DNA of 64,000 nucleotides, from positions 1 through 64,000 of the forward strand of contig DF239222.1 of the NCBI GenBank assembly GCA_000507305.1, read 5' to 3'. Source of the DNA: Breviolum minutum Mf 1.05b.01. Taxonomy: Eukaryota > Sar > Dinophyceae > Suessiales > Symbiodiniaceae. A program made the translations under genes and the position numbers. The notes below the pieces were generated by a model that worked only from the letters and a program-made list of their open reading frames with translations, made no database searches and was not told where the DNA came from. Of the stretch, positions 55,640-64,000 are shown in pieces (the first letter of the stretch is position 1; every line of letters starts with the position of its first letter).

Positions 55640-57368
55640 CTTTTTCAGGAAAACAAAAGTCTCAATTCCAAAAGCAAAGACTACTGCCAACTTGAGAATT
55701 TTCTATGTTTCCGCCTTCCAATTCCGACCATTTCCCACCAAAGTGTGTCTTTCACTCGGCCGCGCATTGCTAATAAGTAAGAGCTGCCAGGATGTTCCTA
55801 TTTGCTACTTGGCCCTTCACAAACTCTTGCAAAATCTTCTATGACATAGCAATGAGAACTAAATCTCGAAAAAAAGTGAGGGACAAAGTCCTCACTTTGC
55901 TAGGGGAAAAAGGATCTTAATGAAGTTGAAATGGTTTTCAACATACAATTTGGACACCCTTTATGTGACAATGTGACTTTGAAACATCTACCTAGTGTAA
56001 AGGCCTTCTTTCCCGGGCGTGACACAAAACGTTTGCAACCATGGCACAGCAGCGATGATGGCAGTGACAGCGCTGCCGGACAAAATGTTGGCTTCTTGGA
56101 GACGCTTGGACTCCGTCCTCGATACTTCCAGGCTGAAACATACCAACATTCTTACGAATCCGAGGTGATTGATGGTGAGGGTCTTAGAGATGGTGCCTGC
56201 AGTGCCTCATGGCAACTTCACCTCGACAAAACCCTTCAAAATGCAAAAACCCAATTAAAGACGCATGTCCTGGCATGCTGACATTTGTTAGAACAGAATC
56301 TGCACATCAAAAGATTCTGAAGCACCTGCAAAAACTTCATTGCGCCAAGATATTGCATGTTGCTTAAGAATATGCTATCTTGGCGTTGGACAACGGCTTT
56401 GTGACTTTTGGGTGAACTTTTGTAGAGTCACCGCAGCCAAGCAGCAATGGCTCGTTGTCGGATCCGATCAAATGTCGAATTGTAACGCTAAGCTTCTTCC
56501 TGAGATCCAACGTTACCAAAAAGCACATTTGAATGATTGTTCAGAACAAACAAACGTCAAGTATATAAGTTGGAAAAAAGCCCATGTCATGAAAATTGTT
56601 GCCTTTCGGACTCCTCTTCGAAAAATATATAAAAATATAAGAAAGCATAAAGAGATCGATGTGAATTTGAATCTCCAACGGAGGTAATCTTTATCCATGG
56701 CATCCATTTTGACACCCTTGGATCCTCCAAGAAGAAGATCTCATGATTCTCATGATATGAAAAGTGACAAGTGGTCAAAACCTACCTGGCAAGGCTTGGA
56801 ACCATGAGTTGTATCTATGACATGCAGTGGTTCATGCCGTGCGCGACATGCAATTTGCAAGCACCGAGAAAAACAGAAGCCGTGAAAATGCAAAATTCAG
56901 AATCCCAAAGGCTACAATCATCACGCCAAACTGCCAACTTTTTTGGGGGGACATCCATCCAAGTTGGGTGACTTACCTGACAGGAACGTTCTGGGAATCA
57001 CCATGAATCACCCTATGCTTACGGCAATTACAAGGTACCAAAACCCTCAATTCATGAGGAAACAATGCAGCGCATCATTGTGCGGCCCAAAAGACTCCAT
57101 TCAACACTTCAGCCGAGGCTCTCAGCTTCCTCCTTCAACTCCTTGATCGATCTTTCTTCAGAATAAATGCCTCAGGTGTTCCGCATCACTGTGGTGTTAC
57201 CTCTTTAACAAAAACAATGCAAGTGTATGCATCATGTCAACCCCTTTCCATTCTTCACTGGTCGTTTGTCCTCATTATTAAAACCAGCAACGCCGCTTCC
57301 CGCAAGGACATTGCAGCCGAGATGCAACGGCATGTTCTTCCGCTGAGCAGGTATACTGAAAGTGTTAC
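55640..57368. other. stretch between the TIR exon and the LRR-side exons
   Basis: Expected to hold more minus-strand exons if one gene spans it. The best candidate is 56040-56132 (TTTCAG|C to CCATG|GTTGC; TESKRLQEANILSGSAVTAI), phase 2-in and 2-out. Another is a phase 0-0 segment near 55762-55827 (SWQLLLISNARPSERHTL). A consensus CAG|GTAAGT donor lies at 56972 on minus. Plus-strand open frames of 115-118 codons (55424-55780, 55931-56281, 56340-56687) also look protein-like but have no splice support. Confidence 0.35.
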
Positions 57369-57938
57369 CTCTATTCCTGCCTTTCGTGCCCATTTTGTTA
57401 TGTCTACGGCTACCTCCTGAATTGATCGTCCCCTACCTTCGATCCGAACAAGGCTCTTGTGAAAAACAAAACCATTTTGAATAGCTCCCGCTCTGTCTGG
57501 CTGAGGTGGATACACCTCACAGAGTCTCAAAGGAAGGATGGGGAGTTTATGATCCCAGGCATATCTGACTTCATGGTAGGTTTCGTAGCCTGCACCGGTA
57601 TTGGCTCCATATTCCTCGCAGCATACGGCAAGCATGGCCTTGGCACAGGCCAGGCCTTCCATTGTCTGAAACCCGAACTCATCCCCAGGACCAGCCTCCA
57701 CGAGATAACAAGGGACACCTTTGCCTTCCAGCACTCGTTTCAATGATTTCATGTATTCGCATTTCTCCGGTGTAGAAAATCTTCCGGATAGCATCAAGTG
57801 CGTCTGTGGTGGCATCCCAAGGACCGAAGAGACCATTTGGTTTGGGCCTGTACTGCTGGAAGCTCGAGGCTCAGCCTGCATTGTTGAACCCGAAAGCTGG
57901 AAATGATGTTTGTAAGTCACAGTGGAATCTCTTTGCAC
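57369..57938 (-). CDS. TIR-like domain exon (190 codons)
   Basis: Acceptor TTCAG|GTGCAA to donor ATAGAG|GTAACA, phase 0-0. After a Ser/Pro-rich lead the domain starts near residue 48: THLMLSGRFSTPEKCEYMKS, KGVPCYLVEAGPGDEFGFQT, MLAVCCEEYGANTGAGYETY, HEVRYAWDHKLPILPLRLCE, then a C-terminal helix. The alternation of apolar strands and helices, the SGRFS start, YG..TG..Y.TY.E and LPI.P..LCE blocks fit TIR-like domains that are expanded in dinoflagellates. TIR domains act in immune and cell-death signalling, some as NAD+ hydrolases; whether this one is catalytic cannot be judged. It can be joined in phase to the ankyrin exons upstream (donor CATCCC|GTGCCT at 58137). Confidence 0.7.
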
Positions 57939-58107
57939 CTGAATCGTGAAGGCACCACTCTCCAGATCAGGGGGGAGTTATCGTTTTTCCAATGTTTTCA
58001 TATATGTGTCGTATGGTTTCGCCATGGATGAGACAGGCATTTGCCAACAAGGTCATGAATCGAAGGTTTTATGTTTTCTTTACTGCCTCAAGGTGTTCAT
58101 CCAATTC

Positions 58108-63749
<5,642 letters not shown>

Positions 63750-64000
63750 CTCGGATCCCATTCAAGTCAAAGATCTTCTGCCAAAGAAGTGACAAGTCAT
63801 GCATAGACATGTTTGGACAGCTTAAAGGCATCAACTCAAGAATAGGAAGAAACATGCAAAAGATTGAAAAGTGTTCAAACATGACATACCGCAACCCGTC
63901 TGTTCGTGGAGGTTTAAAGTCTCGCCTCCCAGACACACATTGTATGGAAAAATCATCGCATTTCGTGTTCCGGCTACTGTATCTCTCAAAAACGCATTTA
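63750..64000. other. region upstream of ankyrin exon 1
   Basis: Presumed intron on the minus strand. The frame of exon 1 stays open to about 63936 with possible starts (MSMHDLSLLWQKIF), so this could instead be the true N-terminus; a CTTTGGCAG acceptor-like site lies at 63783-63775. Confidence 0.35.

Noticed and set aside
55424-56687. Three plus-strand open frames of 115-118 codons
   Set aside because: They lack linking splice sites and share no recognised domain, and the minus strand has phase-matched exons at 55532-55639 and 56040-56132 in the same space.

Overview
The window looks like nuclear DNA of a dinoflagellate. The evidence is: (1) phase-consistent multi-exon genes whose introns mix GT-AG with many GC-AG introns; (2) nearly every acceptor reads AG|G, the usual dinoflagellate acceptor context; (3) micro-exons of 21-55 nt; (4) hundreds of ~100-bp inverted-repeat (hairpin) elements filling introns and spacers, one of which makes up most of an intron; (5) protein families expanded in dinoflagellates (TIR-like, ankyrin, LRR). 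The species cannot be fixed from the sequence. No bacterial features (operons, Shine-Dalgarno sites, CRISPR) were seen.

Layout. 1-22 kb is AT-rich and repeat-dense. A tentative minus-strand gene of unknown function can be pieced together from eight phase-matched small exons (10275 down to 2964). About 22.1-24.85 kb is a repeat-poor minus-strand tract with coding-like stretches that change frame every 100-300 bp; it is probably degenerate gene copies. From 38034 down to 25210 lies the best-resolved gene: ten exons over 12.8 kb encoding a 208-residue magnesium-dependent phosphatase-1-type HAD phosphatase. 38.4-46.5 kb holds scattered exon candidates, microsatellites, a 71-bp tandem array and dense hairpins. 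A short plus-strand gene piece at 46.53-47.02 kb is interrupted by a 132-nt intron that is mostly one hairpin element (an introner). 47.9-50.0 kb holds further minus-strand exon candidates.

The right end, 50.96-63.75 kb, is the most striking part. On the minus strand, in order, come six exons of exactly 99 nt, each coding one 33-residue ankyrin repeat and each followed by a GC donor. They are followed by a C-terminal half-repeat exon, a 570-nt TIR-like exon, a chain of small exons, a 205-residue domain with a WVFLDY...RGWCQAE pattern, and three exons of ribonuclease-inhibitor-type LRRs ending at 50960. Exon phases allow the ankyrin and TIR parts to be joined, and the TIR-side exons continue to the LRR exons with some unresolved joints. 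This is either one large receptor-like gene (ankyrin-TIR-WCxxE-LRR) or two or three adjacent genes of the same kind. No NB-ARC/NACHT ATPase was seen.

Exon coordinates were read by eye from splice signals and phase. Where a joint is uncertain the entry says so.
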